From contig LR746265.1 of assembly GCA_902729315.2 (NCBI GenBank), positions 4,444,892 to 4,508,891 on the forward strand: a DNA stretch of 64,000 nucleotides, written 5' to 3'. A program made the translations under genes and the position numbers. Under the pieces are notes generated by a model that did no database searches, had not been told where the DNA came from, and saw only the letters and a list, made by a program, of their open reading frames with translations. The stretch comes from Spirodela intermedia. Lineage: Eukaryota > Streptophyta > Magnoliopsida > Alismatales > Araceae. This document shows, piece by piece, positions 11,393 through 23,546 of this stretch (positions within the stretch are counted from its first letter, which is position 1; each line of letters begins with the position of its first letter).

Positions 11393-13070
11393 TCAGAGCT
11401 TTGACTGCCCGGCTATGTCGATGACGAATCGGTAGCGGACGTCGTTCCTGGAGAGCCGATTCATGGCCTCGTTGATGTTGCTCGTCTTCACGAGCTCGAT
11501 GTCGCAGGTGATGTTGTGCTTGCCGCATAGGTCCAGCATTTCCTGTGTCTCCCTCATCCCCCCGATCAGGCTTCCCGCCACCACTCGCTTCCCTGACATG
11601 AATCGACGGAGAGACCGTCACCGTTTATGATGTCTGCTTCGACCCGAGATTAGCGAGCCAGGGAGATTTAAAGAGGTTCTTACCGAATATGAGAGGGAAG
11701 GAAGGGAGGTCCACCGGCGCCTCCGGCGCGCCGACGAGCACCAGCGTGCCGTTCACCTTGAGCAGGTTGAGGATGGGTCCGAGCGAGTGCTTGGCGGAGA
11801 CCGTGTCGAGGACGAAGTCGAGAGTCCTGGCCGCTCCCTGCATCTGCTCGGCGTCGGTGCTCAACAGGAAGTTGTCGGCGCCGAGGCGGCGCGTGGCCTC
11901 GTCTCTTTTCGAAATGGAGGTGCTGATGACGGTCACATGGAGGCCGAACGCCTTCGCGAACTTCACCGCGACGTGCCCAAGGCCGCCCAGGCCGACGACC
12001 CCAAGCTTCGTCCCCGGATGGAGCATGTTGTGGCGCTTCATTGGGCTGTACACCGTCACCCCCGCGCAGAGCAGCGGCGCCGCCGCGTCCAGCGGCAGGG
12101 CGTCCGGGATGCGGACGACGTACCTTTCGGGGAGGAAGAAGCAGAACCAAGAGATTGGAATCGGCAAGGATAGCCGTGCTTTGCCAGTCTGAGAATCTAG
12201 AGGATGGAATACCTCTTGTCGGCCACCAGCATAGAGGAGTAGCCGCCGTAGGTGATGCTGCCATCCCAGAAGATGCCGTTGTAGGTGAACTGCACCTTCT
12301 CACAGTAGTTCTCCTCCGACTGCTTGCAGAAGTCGCACTCGAGGCAGGAGGCTGCGAGGCAGCCGACGCCCACCCGGTCCCCGATCTTGAATCCGCTCAC
12401 GTTGGTCCCGACCTTCGTGATCAGCCCCGTGATCTCATGCCTGGGAAGGAGGAGAAGAAGAACAGGAAGAACAAGAATCCCAATTAGTATATTTCTCGCG
12501 AAAGTAATTGATGGGGGCCATTAAATCCTCCTGCGCCCTCTTTAAATGCCCTCTAAATATTGTATCCGATTCAATTCTAATTTCTACCTTTGACCTAAAT
12601 AAGCTACCTGATGGAACGTTCCCCCCCAGATCCTCCCCACCATGGTGGCTCCTATTTAGTATAAATGCCAATCTGTTCCGCATGTACAGTGGCGACTCCT
12701 CCAAAACAAGGATCTTGACGGAAGACCAGCAGACGGCGGTGGGGGCGGAGGATAAGGGGACGAGGAAGTAGACGCACCCGGGGACGACAGGGTACATGGT
12801 GATTCCCCATTCGTTGCGGGCGTAATGTATGTCGGTGTGGCACATGCCGCAATAGAGGATCTTAATCGTCACATCGTTCTCCCCATTCTCCCTGTTCCGT
12901 TTAGAGCATTCGTTAGCCGGAGAGACGAGGCGAGAACAAGAGGAGGATGAGAAGGGTCCCTCTTCACGGGGGATATGCCCATACCTTCGCTTGAAGATGA
13001 AGGGGCTTATCCTACCCGAGGCATCGTAGGCTGCCCACCCCTCCGTGTGCTTCGGTGTCGTCGCTGCCAT
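11393..13070 (-). CDS. CAD: Cinnamyl alcohol dehydrogenase (zinc MDR family)
   Basis: NADPH-dependent reduction of cinnamaldehydes to monolignols in the cytosol, or a related allylic alcohol dehydrogenase activity. Exons: 13070-12985, 12891-12778, 12440-12213, 12123-11684, 11592-11393 (stop TGA), totalling 355 aa, the normal family length. Catalytic zinc site: CGMCHTD (residues 43-49) and GHE (67-69). Structural zinc cysteines are at about 99, 102, 105 and 113. The Rossmann motif is GLGGLG at 187-192. The loop after beta-2 reads [10 protein letters not shown], with no Asp, which fits NADPH preference. Start ATG 13070 gives [19 protein letters not shown]. All five junctions are GT-AG. Whether it is the lignin-type bona fide CAD or one of the broader CAD-like group was not resolved. 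Confidence 0.92.
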
Positions 13071-13890
13071 TCTCTCTCTCGCGCGCACGCTCGCTATTTC
13101 CTCTGTCTATCTCTCGTTGTCTGTCTTCTGCGGCTGAAATGCCTCCTTCATAGTGGGACTTTTTATGGACAGTGATGAGGGTCGCTGGGATTTCTGACCG
13201 TAGCCTTCTCTGCACTTTCTGAGAAGTGATATATCAGGGGCGTGGTAGGCGGTATTCTTAAACCCCCCTAAATGGTCTAAGATTCGATGTTCCATGGTCG
13301 ATTTCTTATGTATTTCGCTCTCCCACATCCAGTCGGGGAATCTTTTCTTAACCTTCAACCGACTTCACTCCGACCACGAGAGTTCTTCGTCACCGTTCCA
13401 TGTCTATTGTGAGGTACTTTGACCTTGATGTCTTCTCTCTCTGTCTCTCTCTCTCTCCCCCGTACCAGGCAGAGTATCGCTAGGAAGAAACAGCTGAACT
13501 GGGTCAAGGCTGTCGTGGTTGGGGAAGAGTGCCCATCAAAGGGAAAGCCATCTAAATTTCCTATCGACCAACTTAATAATATTTCTTTTTTAGGGCAGAA
13601 GCAACGTCTGAGACTACGAAGCAAGTGCAGCGCGGATTCTCGAGAAATCACATCGACGGCCGAGCAATGATCGCAGTCAGTAGCCATCCGTCGTGTGAAA
13701 AGAAGCGCGCAAGTCATCGCGGGGGGTGACGACTCTCGCAATAAGGGAGTCTGTCTTTCTGGTTGATGCTCTAGGGGAAGAAGTCAACGGCGCGTACGAG
13801 AAAATATGATCTTCTTCGACGAAAAGATTGTCCTTTAAAATATCCCTATTTCTTGACGCAGTGGCTTCTTGCACTGAGGTAGCTGGGAAA
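13071..13890. other. CAD upstream region
   Basis: About 800 bp of mixed composition upstream of CAD, with short CT-rich tracts (13076-13085, 13433-13458) and several open frames that show no recognisable motif. It presumably holds the CAD promoter; no specific element was assigned. Confidence 0.3.
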
Positions 13891-13899
13891 GCCGCTTCT

Positions 13900-14640
13900 T
13901 CAAGATCGACGAGCAAGTTTCCAAGCCTCCATGGAGTGGGAGCTCCCTGTAGCTAGTAGAACCGCAGAGAGGAAGAAAACTTCTGCCAGGAACTTCCAGC
14001 TCAAGGTGGCCGAAGAAGAGGCTTTGGTCCGCCGACTTGATCCGGCTATGGGATCGACTGGATCGATCCGCCGCCGGCGACGTTTTGCGGGACGAGGAGC
14101 TCGAAGTAGTGACGGTCAGCCGCAGTTGACCGCGCTTCCTTCATGGGACCTGCACGAAGGCAGCACCATTTTACAGCGCGTAGACAGAAGTATCCCTAAA
14201 ATGTACGATCATTTTTTTTTATGACACGGCCGGGAGAGGAAGAAGTACGTGGAGATGGCGACCTCTGGTTGTGGACGGGGATTACGGCGCCGCTGGACAG
14301 AGCGATCTTCCTCCATGCGGGCTCGGCCATCTCGACGTACCGGAGCCGGGGGTTGCACCACCCGCCATCGTCGTTGGGCCGGCGGAAGTTAGCAGCGGAG
14401 AGCTTGAACGACGGGCGGCGTAAGTCACAGACGATATTGCATCACAGCCCCTACGCCGACCTGTCGTTGAACAGAGCCTTACCTCCATGCCCCTCCTTCA
14501 GAGCCAAATAATAAGCGTACACCCCCATATTCATCATCGAGATCGAGAAAGAAGAAGCCGTCGTCTATCTGACGGCCGGGAAGGCACGCGCTGACGGTGG
14601 TCCACGCCGCGCACGATGCAAACACCACCGACTGTCAGAG
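13900..14640 (-). pseudogene. Expansin pseudogene fragment
   Basis: Reading the minus strand, 14515-14250 gives ALFNDRSA-stop-GL-stop-CNIVCD, then SAANFRRPNDDGGWCNPRLR, then YVEMAEPAWRKIALSSGAVI. This matches the expansin family-45-like domain (ALFNNG..CGACY, TNFCPPN, GGWCNPP, FDMAEPAF..IA). Downstream, about 14125-14050 gives HYFELLVPQNVAGGGSIQSI, matching the domain 2 segment (YFELVLVTNVGGAGD). The conserved FNNGLSCGACY cysteines are replaced by stops or lost, a piece between VCD and the TNFCPPN-like segment is missing, and frames shift between segments. No signal peptide or intact start was seen. It is a decayed expansin, most like alpha-expansins; expression is unlikely to give protein. 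Confidence 0.75.
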
Positions 14641-15165
14641 AACGCCGACTGGGAAAGTTAATGAGTGGTGAGACAGGCGGGGAGATGAAGAAGACAGTAG
14701 AGATGAATGCGCCCGGCGTTGAAGCTTAAATGCCCGAGCACCCCGTTGATGACACGAACCTCAAAACTGCGCATCCTCACCACGTGCCTTCCTGCAACTC
14801 CCGCAGAGTCCATGCAATTGGGGACACCTGAAGCGGACAGCGGCCTCCCCTTGCACCCTCTTCGATGGGTCCCTGCAAGAAAACCTGCAAATCGGAGTGA
14901 TCACTCCCGGCTTCCTCTAGAAATCGCCGACCAGACGGAGGGAGAGCTACTTCACGACATCAATGGTGGCTGGCGCAGAAGGCGCGGAGACAAATCGGAA
15001 AGTTCGTGCTCAGATTGGTTAAAGGTCAACAGCAACATGCATGTGAATAGACGGAACAAAGGGGAAGAAGCGAACATCGTGATTCTCGATCGAAGCAATT
15101 TTGATATCCCTGTGATCTCTCTAGGGTGGGGTTGGGAAAGGGGCTGGCCAGTCGAGACCTCAGAA
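14641..15165. other. Spacer between expansin remnant and RPN3
   Basis: This should contain the RPN3 3' UTR on the minus strand. The long plus-strand frame over 14707-15702 is mostly antisense to RPN3 exon 8 and was not kept as a gene. Confidence 0.3.
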
Positions 15166-18100
15166 CTAGAATTCCTCGTCGTCCTCCTCGGCGATGTGCT
15201 TGGCGAGCTCCTCCACCTGCTGCTGCCTCTCCCTCCTCTTCTCGGAGCTCTCCTTCTCCTTGTGCGAGTTGGGGGGGAAGCGGAGGGCGCGCACCGCCTC
15301 GTTGTGCACGTTCAGGCAGAAGGCGATGCGGGAGTTGAAGGCCGCCTGCGGCTCGTTGGTGGAGTAGACGTCGCCGGTCTCCTTGGACACCATCCAGCCG
15401 CCGGCATGGTCGATCGTCGCGTCGATGGCCCCGTCGCGTATCGCCTTTGCCACAATGCTCTCCGCGTCGGCCACCGGGTTGGGGGAATCCAGCCGCAGCT
15501 TCTTCGCAACGTCCGCAAGAGATATCCGAGAATACGAGATGCTGATATTGCGGAGGCCCGTTCTGATGACGTTGTGGCGCAGCCGGACGATCAGGTTGTG
15601 GGTCCTGTCCTGGCTGAAGGTGCCGGCGTACTTGTCCGCCACCGCCCGGAAGAGCTCCAGGTCTCCGATTCTCACCGCCTGAAACCAGAGAGAAACCATT
15701 AATCTGATCACCCCCAAGAAGCCCTCTTTCTCTCTCTCTCTCTCTCTCATCTACGTTGGTGAGGAGATTACGTTGGTGAGTTCGAAGTAGGGGGTCAACG
15801 CCTTCTTCATGCCCTTCTGCATGAAAACCGTCCTCTCGGGGATCTCTCCGAGGAGGAGGCGGACGATGATGGCCCACTTGTTGCACTGAATTCTGAACCC
15901 CTGGGCTCTCAAAGGGGCCTTCCGGGCGGCTTGCAGGAGGCTTTCCTTGGCGTCCGTGTACTCGAGCTGAATGGTCATGATCTTCCCGTGGTAGAACAAA
16001 TACCGGCAGAACTGCAGAAGAAAAAAAGAAAGAAAAAGGGATTTTAAACGTCATTAAAGAGGCCCAAGAGCTCCTTTCCTCTATTGATTCCGGACATTAT
16101 ATTCTACAATCACAGCTTTGCCGCCATGAGCAATTTTATCACAGTGACGGTGGATAAAGCTAGCTCTAGACCGGGTTTTGATGTGAAATCAGGGTTAGAT
16201 TATGCAATGGAAACGATTTTAAATGGAAGCACAAGCAGTCAAGGCAGCACCATTCCTCCCTCATTCATAAATTATCTCGAGGTGTTCCTACTTCCGCTGA
16301 TGGTATTATATGGGTAATAGATGAAATCAAACGACAGAAAACATAGAGGGGGGGAAATAATGACCTGCTGGTTTGAATGAGCTTCAAAACGCGGGGCTTT
16401 TGAGCGGAGCTTCTCTGCCTGGTCATACAAGTTGTAGTGGAGGTAATTACGAAGAAGAAGGTTGAGGAGGGTTTCCTGCACCACGCAAAGGCAAAAAATA
16501 CATTAATAAAAAGAAAGAACTTCATAAAATGGTCGCAAGGTCCCAGAAAACAAAAAAAAAGAAAGGAAGGTGGACTAATGCCTATCTCCGCTGAGAACAA
16601 ACCTGCCCCAGTTCATCTCGGCGAAGAGTAGCCAGGCGATGCAATGCAAGAAGATTCCTGAGAAGGCAGGCCAGTCAAGATCACGACGATCATATAGAAT
16701 ATAAGCAAGATTTGGTAGCAAGAAGTGTTCTCTAATTAGCAGTACTGCATGATTTTCATCAGCTGTTAACATAAACAGCTAAACAAGGGCGTTGATACCT
16801 AGTGGCACATGAACAACAAAGCATATATAAACCTCTCAAATTGCAATGAGGGTTGCATTTCCTTGTCACAAATCTAGAAGACTCACGAGGCTTCTATAAA
16901 ATATGGAAGGCTAAAGATTTGCCAACTCCCCTTTTCTCTGTACCCATTGATGGAGATGAATGGAGGAGGCTATGGGTAGACTGATGCCCAATATGGGATC
17001 TGGAGAACTATTGTTGATATATAGGATGCCCGGTCTTAGAAAACCAGACACAAAAGGAAAAACAAAAAAGGTGGCAGACCAATGCTCTTACATCCTTTAG
17101 CTTACAACTCACCCTCGGATTTCAGCAAGACTGTTAGTAAGCTCATGGCTATATGAGTAATAGAAGTACAATCTCGCTGCCAAAACATCAACTGTTCTTC
17201 GATTCAAGATTTTCAGTCTAGCAATGCTTGCTGAGGAACATGCCTTGGCCTGCGAAAAGCATGGAAAAGAATGAGGAATACAAAAAAGGCTGCTTTACGG
17301 GTACACTGCAGAGGAAATTTGGATGTCAATCAATTAATAGACAATGAACACACCTCCTCGTATCTCTTCTTATCTATCAGAAAAATGAGCACAAGTAAAT
17401 AACAGTAGATCTCCAGCTCGGGTAAAGCATGCTTTGCAGGAGCTTGAGCCGCTGATGTTGCAGTGTCTACATCCATATCGTGATTGTCTTCCTAAAACCA
17501 GTAACGAAAACAATGTGACTCAGGACTTGCATGATAAAGGGTGTTTTTCATAAAATTAACATACCATTGACATCCCTTTTAGAAAATTCTGTTAATCTCA
17601 ATGAAGGTGAAAGCAACGTCTAACTACACATGCACCGTTCTCACCGCAAAGTACACGAGATGCAAGAGAACAAAATTGGAAGTGATACATTTTACCTTCG
17701 AGAAATAAAAAAAGAGAGTATCCGAACTGCATTCTGTGAGCAGGATCAACAATAATAAAGTCCAGACGGTAAGGAAGGAATTCAGTTCAGAATTTTTCCC
17801 AAAATGTGCAAAATGTCAAGAGGGTTTATAGCAAAAAATGTGTTGCCTATACATGCCGTTTCATGAATATTTTCCACAATTAGAAATTCATAGCTCAGAA
17901 ATATTTATGCGCACACATATCAATTGTGCATATACTATACATTAGACTGTGCAAAATGGTTTCAAATCAGACACTCATCAGAAGATTTTCTGATCCATTT
18001 TCAGAAGAATTCGTAGAGAAGGATTCATAAAGACAGAAAAACAAGACACCATTACAAATGGACTTTGATGTTTTCTCGACGTTTAAGGGGAAATTGTAAA

Positions 18101-21100
18101 CAATGGTGGTCAAGAACAGACAAAACACGAAATAAAATATACTTCCCAAAGCAGACTACGATTTTTAATTATACACTGCAAAAAACCAAGCGTCAAATAT
18201 CTTCAACATCCACTTAATCAAACCTGTGAATTTGGCAAGAAAGTTCGGGATTCTCACCAAGGTCTAGCTAAATAAATTTCTTAATCCATTTATTTAATTT
18301 CTGATCGAATTTGGATCTTGGTTACACGCATAGCTTGTTCCTGATTCAACAGAACAAGACAGTTCCTTACTATTTCGAACAGAGACGTAACACAAAAAGG
18401 CGTGCTTAGTATTTGCTTTAACAAGGGATTCGTCCGATGAAAACTTGACCGTTCCCAGCTGGTTTTAATAGTTGTAAACCTTGTTTCTATCAGACATTTC
18501 ACATTTCTGTTTATGATCGCCATGGCCAGAGGACACATAAGACCGACATTAACTTTCCCTTCACTGAAACTTCTTAGTTGTACAGTAACAAGTGGCTATA
18601 CAAATGAATGTGAAGGCTTACATCAATAATCTAATGACCCACGCCTTACGACACTATTGTCATCAGATTTGTTTAATGTTAGTACAACTTCCCTTTCCTA
18701 TTATGAGTGAGGCCGTAAGATGGAAAGCATGACAGAATCAACCAATTAATGAAAGTTTAAGAAGTAGTGAGGAAAAAAAAGGATAGGAAAGATGGATATC
18801 TCCCGGAAAAAATGCACCAACTGATGCCCAAGACCAAATAAGTGAGATAGATGTACAATAACGAGATGACAGGCTCCTCGTAGTAAACCTCACATCATAA
18901 AAGAAATAAATTAATTGGATCAAGGTATTGAGAATAGCATCTAACTAAGAAACGATAAGGGCAGAATTGTTGTCATCTGGTGGAAACATAGCACCAACAT
19001 AAAGACAAAAAGAGCAGTCTTTGTGGTCAAAGAATTAGAAAACAAGAGAGGGTAATCCCTACGGCAATATTAGCTTATTCCAAAACATAAGCACTCAAAA
19101 GGTCGACAATCTAAACGAAAATACACAGAATATCCCTCTACCTACAAACTAACTCAATTGATGAAATTGGGGTTTGAAGAGTGACTTACTTAACTTATAA
19201 CTAGGGGTCTGAGCTCAACAAACATGGTTTGATAAGTTAATTCCAAGGACAAGGCATAACAAATGGGCACTGTACCTTATTCCAAAATTCCAAACAGTCA
19301 ACAAATGAACAAATTTGAATCACTAGAACCAGCAACTTATCCCCCCCTTCACAAAATTACACCGTTGAAAAACACCAATAAAACACCACCATGGAAGGCC
19401 ATAAAAAAGATTCCATTATTTCCATGCAATGCAAATACTCAGGTAAGAGGAATTTTAAGAATTAGAACAGCGAGGCAGCCCATCAAGAATAGACTCTACA
19501 ACTCAATAAAATGCCCCACAGGATTCCTTCACTAGTTCAAGAAGAAGTTATTAACCTCCATGCACCCAAGCATGAGGAAAAATGTAAAACGTTTGTCTTA
19601 TGACTTAGCCTTTTCCCACAAAGTAGAATAACGTACCATTAAAAAATGACAAAGTCTAATGTCCCATATGCAAGGCTCTATCCAATTGAAATATGACAAA
19701 ATACAAAATTCTGACCGGTCTACTTATAAGTGCGACAGATGAAGGCAAAATAATCAGACAAATCACTTGATGTGGAACCACATGGACCATTAATCGATTT
19801 CCATCTGAAGCGCTCAATATGGAGACAGCTGGTGACATAATTGAGAGGATATAATCAAATGAGAAGCCAAGGACTATAGAGCAGAAATCATTGAAAACTC
19901 CAAGAAAATTGGGATAAGAATATTATGCAAGATAAGTGGCATCATATGAGAAAGCCAAGATGGCTGGCCATAAAGGGCGAATGAAAGAATGCTCCACTAG
20001 ATGGAAATTTCTGCGCTAATCCAGTTTTTCTGTGAGTATATTTGGTCAAGACCCAGTTGAGCACAGAAGGGTATAAGAGTAAAGAGGCGAACGACCTCCA
20101 AACAACTAACTTTACAGAATTTTATGCTTCATTCACTCAAAAATCATTGTGCACTCTACTATCCAAAAAAACATCCAGAAAAATCCAACGTAACCTTCTT
20201 CCTACATGAATGTATCAACATTAAAACTTTCAAACGTTTCGTCCTCCTCCCTTCCCAGCAGGAGAGAATTTATCATGTTGGTAATTTCGTGTTTTTTTCC
20301 TCAAAATTATCTCAGCAAAGGCCACCTATCTCTGAAAACCTGATATTTAACCTGTGTCCAATGGAGGACTTAAATTGGAATAATATTCCAGAACTATACT
20401 CACCATACTAGAATATTTTTCGCACCGATAAAGTATCTTCCAAATAATGTTCTCTAAGCAGAGCCATTTTATTATCTTATGGGCATCAACAGAGGTTTTG
20501 TGTTTCAAAGAAAACATTCAAAATTTAAAACCATCAATATCGCACTACCAATTCTGTGACAATCCAGCATACAAAAGCAGTAATGTCAAACTACCCTACC
20601 ACATGAGGCCACCACTTAGAGATCTGTTCATTCAGAAGAAATGCAGAGTAGATTGATGGACCAAATACTGTGTTCAAAATTGCATTCAAAATGTTTCTCA
20701 TTTGAGAAAATGGAGCAACGCACCTATATAATTCTATATAAAACGGGTCGGGTAGTAAAATGTAACAATATTAGTATCAGAAGGGATAAACACAATAAGG
20801 TAAAAAAGACCAATGTGCTATATGCCTTCGAAAAAATACTCACCAACACATGAAAGTGAAGTACATCCCAAAGAAAATCACAACATTGACCCGAGTAAAT
20901 GAACGTACCAGCATGATGCAGCAGCCAAAAACTCATTAAAATAGAAAAAAAACAACCAATCACGGTTTATTTTGCCCAGCTAAACATCAGTGGGTAGGTT
21001 CACAACAATAGTTCTTAGATATACAGTTCTTAGATAGGGCGTTTGCGATATTTTCATTACACCTATGACAGTGGTACATGTGTAGCTCAATGCCTTACCC

Positions 21101-22572
21101 TCAAGGCAGATAGCTTTTATTCTGTGCATGACAGAAGTATAGAAAAAATTGAGTCCGTCAATCATTATCTACAATTTTCCCCAGTTTATGAATTTAAGCT
21201 ATGTATTCTCAACATTTTGAGTGCCCCGAGAAATTCGATTTTCGTCCAATGATAACCGAAACTGAAAAATAGATCTCAGCTTCTGTTATGCTTCCAGAGT
21301 AGAAAAGGACGATCATCTTGCCCCATGTGGGTCAAAATGTGGGTTCGAGTCTGGAAGGGCTTCGAAAGACCATCACCATGTTAACATTCACAGATCTTCT
21401 AATCATTTTCAAGACTTGTGGAAAGAAATACAGTAATAACATGTGCATTTTTCAAACAGTTCCAAACCTTCTTGAAATAGAAAACGATTCAATGGCCACT
21501 AGAATTATGAACGTATCTATTCAAGGACCAGAAATATCCAACTAACATGAAAATTTAGTCATTAATATCTAAATATAACTATTGATCATATCCATAGTTT
21601 CACAAGAATGGTGAATCCTGGAAAACACCGAGGTTCCTCAGGAAACCATTGCTCACAAATTCTTGCTACTTGACAGCAACTTCGATGGAAATTCAGGTTG
21701 CAAGCGATCTCTTAGTAACATGAGTAGAGGGGATGAGACATCGATGCTCATAAGCTTCATTTGTACGAGTTTACCGCATCCAAAAGCCAGGCACCTCATC
21801 CGCTCAGTCCTTAGTAAACTACAGTGGCTAGATGGCATTCGGTAGTATCTGTTGGCAGACTCAAGCACCAACGAGAGAGAAAAAAAGGCAGCAGCAGCAG
21901 AGGAGCAACAGACATCTTTCATAAATTCAGGCAATTGTCCATTCGGAACAAATAGCCCATTTTTTTCAAATGAACTGCTTAAAAACCAGAAAAAATACAA
22001 AGGAGTATCAAGAGGGAAACGAGTCATTTGGTTGATAAAACTTAGCCCCAATTAATCAGTCATCCCAACACAGCAACCTTCAGCGAACATAAAGGCACGC
22101 GATAATGTAATATATGAGACGCGAAAGAAAGCGCAAGTTAAAAATAGTCACCTTCGAGAGATAGGATGACAAGCGAGAATGAACCTCGGAGCCCGGCACC
22201 AGGGCATAGCCGAGAAACGCGGAGATTACCCCCGACGTGAGCTTCTTTCGAAGCACGATCGTCAGGCGTACCGCCCTGACGATCCGCCGAATCTCCTTAG
22301 CGTAGGCCCCTGTCTCGATTAGCGCGACGATCTCTTTCAAATCTGAGAAATTTCATCCGGAGACGGAGCCCAAAAAATGCAAGAGAAGATAAGTACGACC
22401 CACAGAAGCAACCGACAGAAGAATAAGAAGAATATGTTTTGTATGAGGAAAAAAAAGAGATGCTCGAGTTACGCTGGAGGGTGGAAGGCCCGGCGGAGGT
22501 AGCAGAATTGGAGGGGGGCGCCTGGGGCTCTTTCATCTCCACATCCTCTAGGACAGGAACATCCGTAGTCAT
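15166..22572 (-). CDS. RPN3: 26S proteasome regulatory subunit RPN3 (PSMD3)
   Basis: PCI-domain subunit of the 19S lid, needed for assembly and deubiquitination-coupled degradation in nucleus and cytosol. Exons: 22572-22473, 22342-22152, 17491-17354, 17249-17113, 16657-16603, 16475-16365, 16011-15772, 15678-15166 (stop TAG), giving 494 aa, near the family's 490. The N-terminus [17 protein letters not shown] is followed by [13 protein letters not shown], then [61 protein letters not shown], the PCI part [15 protein letters not shown] with [15 protein letters not shown], and the acidic tail AEEDDEEF. Conservation with plant RPN3 is very high. Intron 2 is 4.66 kb, far longer than the rest of the gene. 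Confidence 0.96.
17492..22151 (-). other. RPN3 intron 2 (4.66 kb)
   Basis: AT-rich intron between a GTGACT donor and a TTTTAG acceptor. I saw no transposon protein motif, no long repeat and no nested gene. The open frames inside are short and without motifs. A B-box-like GGTTCGAGTC near 21342 has no matching A box. Confidence 0.6.
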
Positions 22573-23546
22573 CTTCCTAAAGAAAACTGATCGAAATGGA
22601 ATGGAACGCGAATGACGAGAGACGGACGGATCTGGCGCTAGGGTTTTGATTTCTCCCAAGGATGCCTCCGCACCCCCACTGCCGAAGAGCTCAAGTCCCT
22701 GGAATCGCCACGGCTCGCCACTCTCTTTCTTCCTTTCCACTTCTACTACGAGAAAAAAAGAAAATCTCAATTAATTTTTAACCCAATAAAACCGATTAAA
22801 TTGCATATATAACCCTCTACTTGTACATAGGTACAATGAATTAAAATAAAGTATTTCAGTTATTTATTCTCTTTTTATTGCTGCATATGAAACGAAATCT
22901 CTACGGGAAAATCCCACACGACGTAAATTTTAAAATCGGCTGTGAGACTTTTTAATTGAACAATTACTTTTTTTCAGGGGAATATATTAATTGCGAATAA
23001 GTCCTTGTATTCTTTTTTTTAACTTATGTCTCCAAAGTTAATAGGCAACATACTCTTGCTTGCCCATCAAGAAGCATCGGATGTACACGAAGCACTTAAC
23101 AGTCACCGCTCTACCGAAAACCCCTCTCATAATCATCGTTTTTTTATCTTTGCTCCTAGTTTGCTTTATCTTCATCCAATATTACCCTAAAAGATCATTT
23201 TATTATCAGAGAAAGGCAGGAAAAAGGGGTAAAATTGCCATTTCATCAGATTTATCCGCCATAGTTAATTTATTGAATTCCAACGAATTTTTTCGTGATA
23301 AAATACCTCACATAATTAAAAAAGATGGATTGAATTGATCATTCGAATAATGGCATACATCCAGTCATTATTATTATTATTATTATTATTACATTTTAAA
23401 TTATTTTATATTTATATGCTTATTCATCCCATGGCACCTTCTCAGAATCAGAGCTTTTTATTGCTTCATTGTGAGATGCGAAATACTCGGGTAATAAAAG
23501 GGGCTGTTTTTCTTCTACCAGGCGTTCTACGGCCCGTTGTGGTCGC
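22573..23546. other. RPN3 promoter and monooxygenase 3' spacer
   Basis: GC-rich close to the RPN3 start, then AT-rich DNA with poly-T/A tracts and a (TTA)n repeat at 23366-23391. It must hold the RPN3 promoter and the 3' end of the upstream monooxygenase transcript. No gene was recognised. Confidence 0.4.
23366..23391. repeat. (TTA)n microsatellite
   Basis: About eight TTA units, downstream of the monooxygenase stop. Confidence 0.9.

Noticed and set aside
11689-12487. Plus-strand frames of 128-167 codons over the CAD gene
   Set aside because: They are antisense to CAD exons 3-4, which carry clear zinc and cofactor motifs.
14707-15702. A 331-codon plus-strand open frame
   Set aside because: It runs antisense to RPN3 exon 8 over most of its length and has no family motif; GC-rich exons commonly leave the opposite strand open.
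21330-21360. tRNA or SINE B-box-like GGTTCGAGTC
   Set aside because: No A box at a suitable distance and no cloverleaf could be formed.
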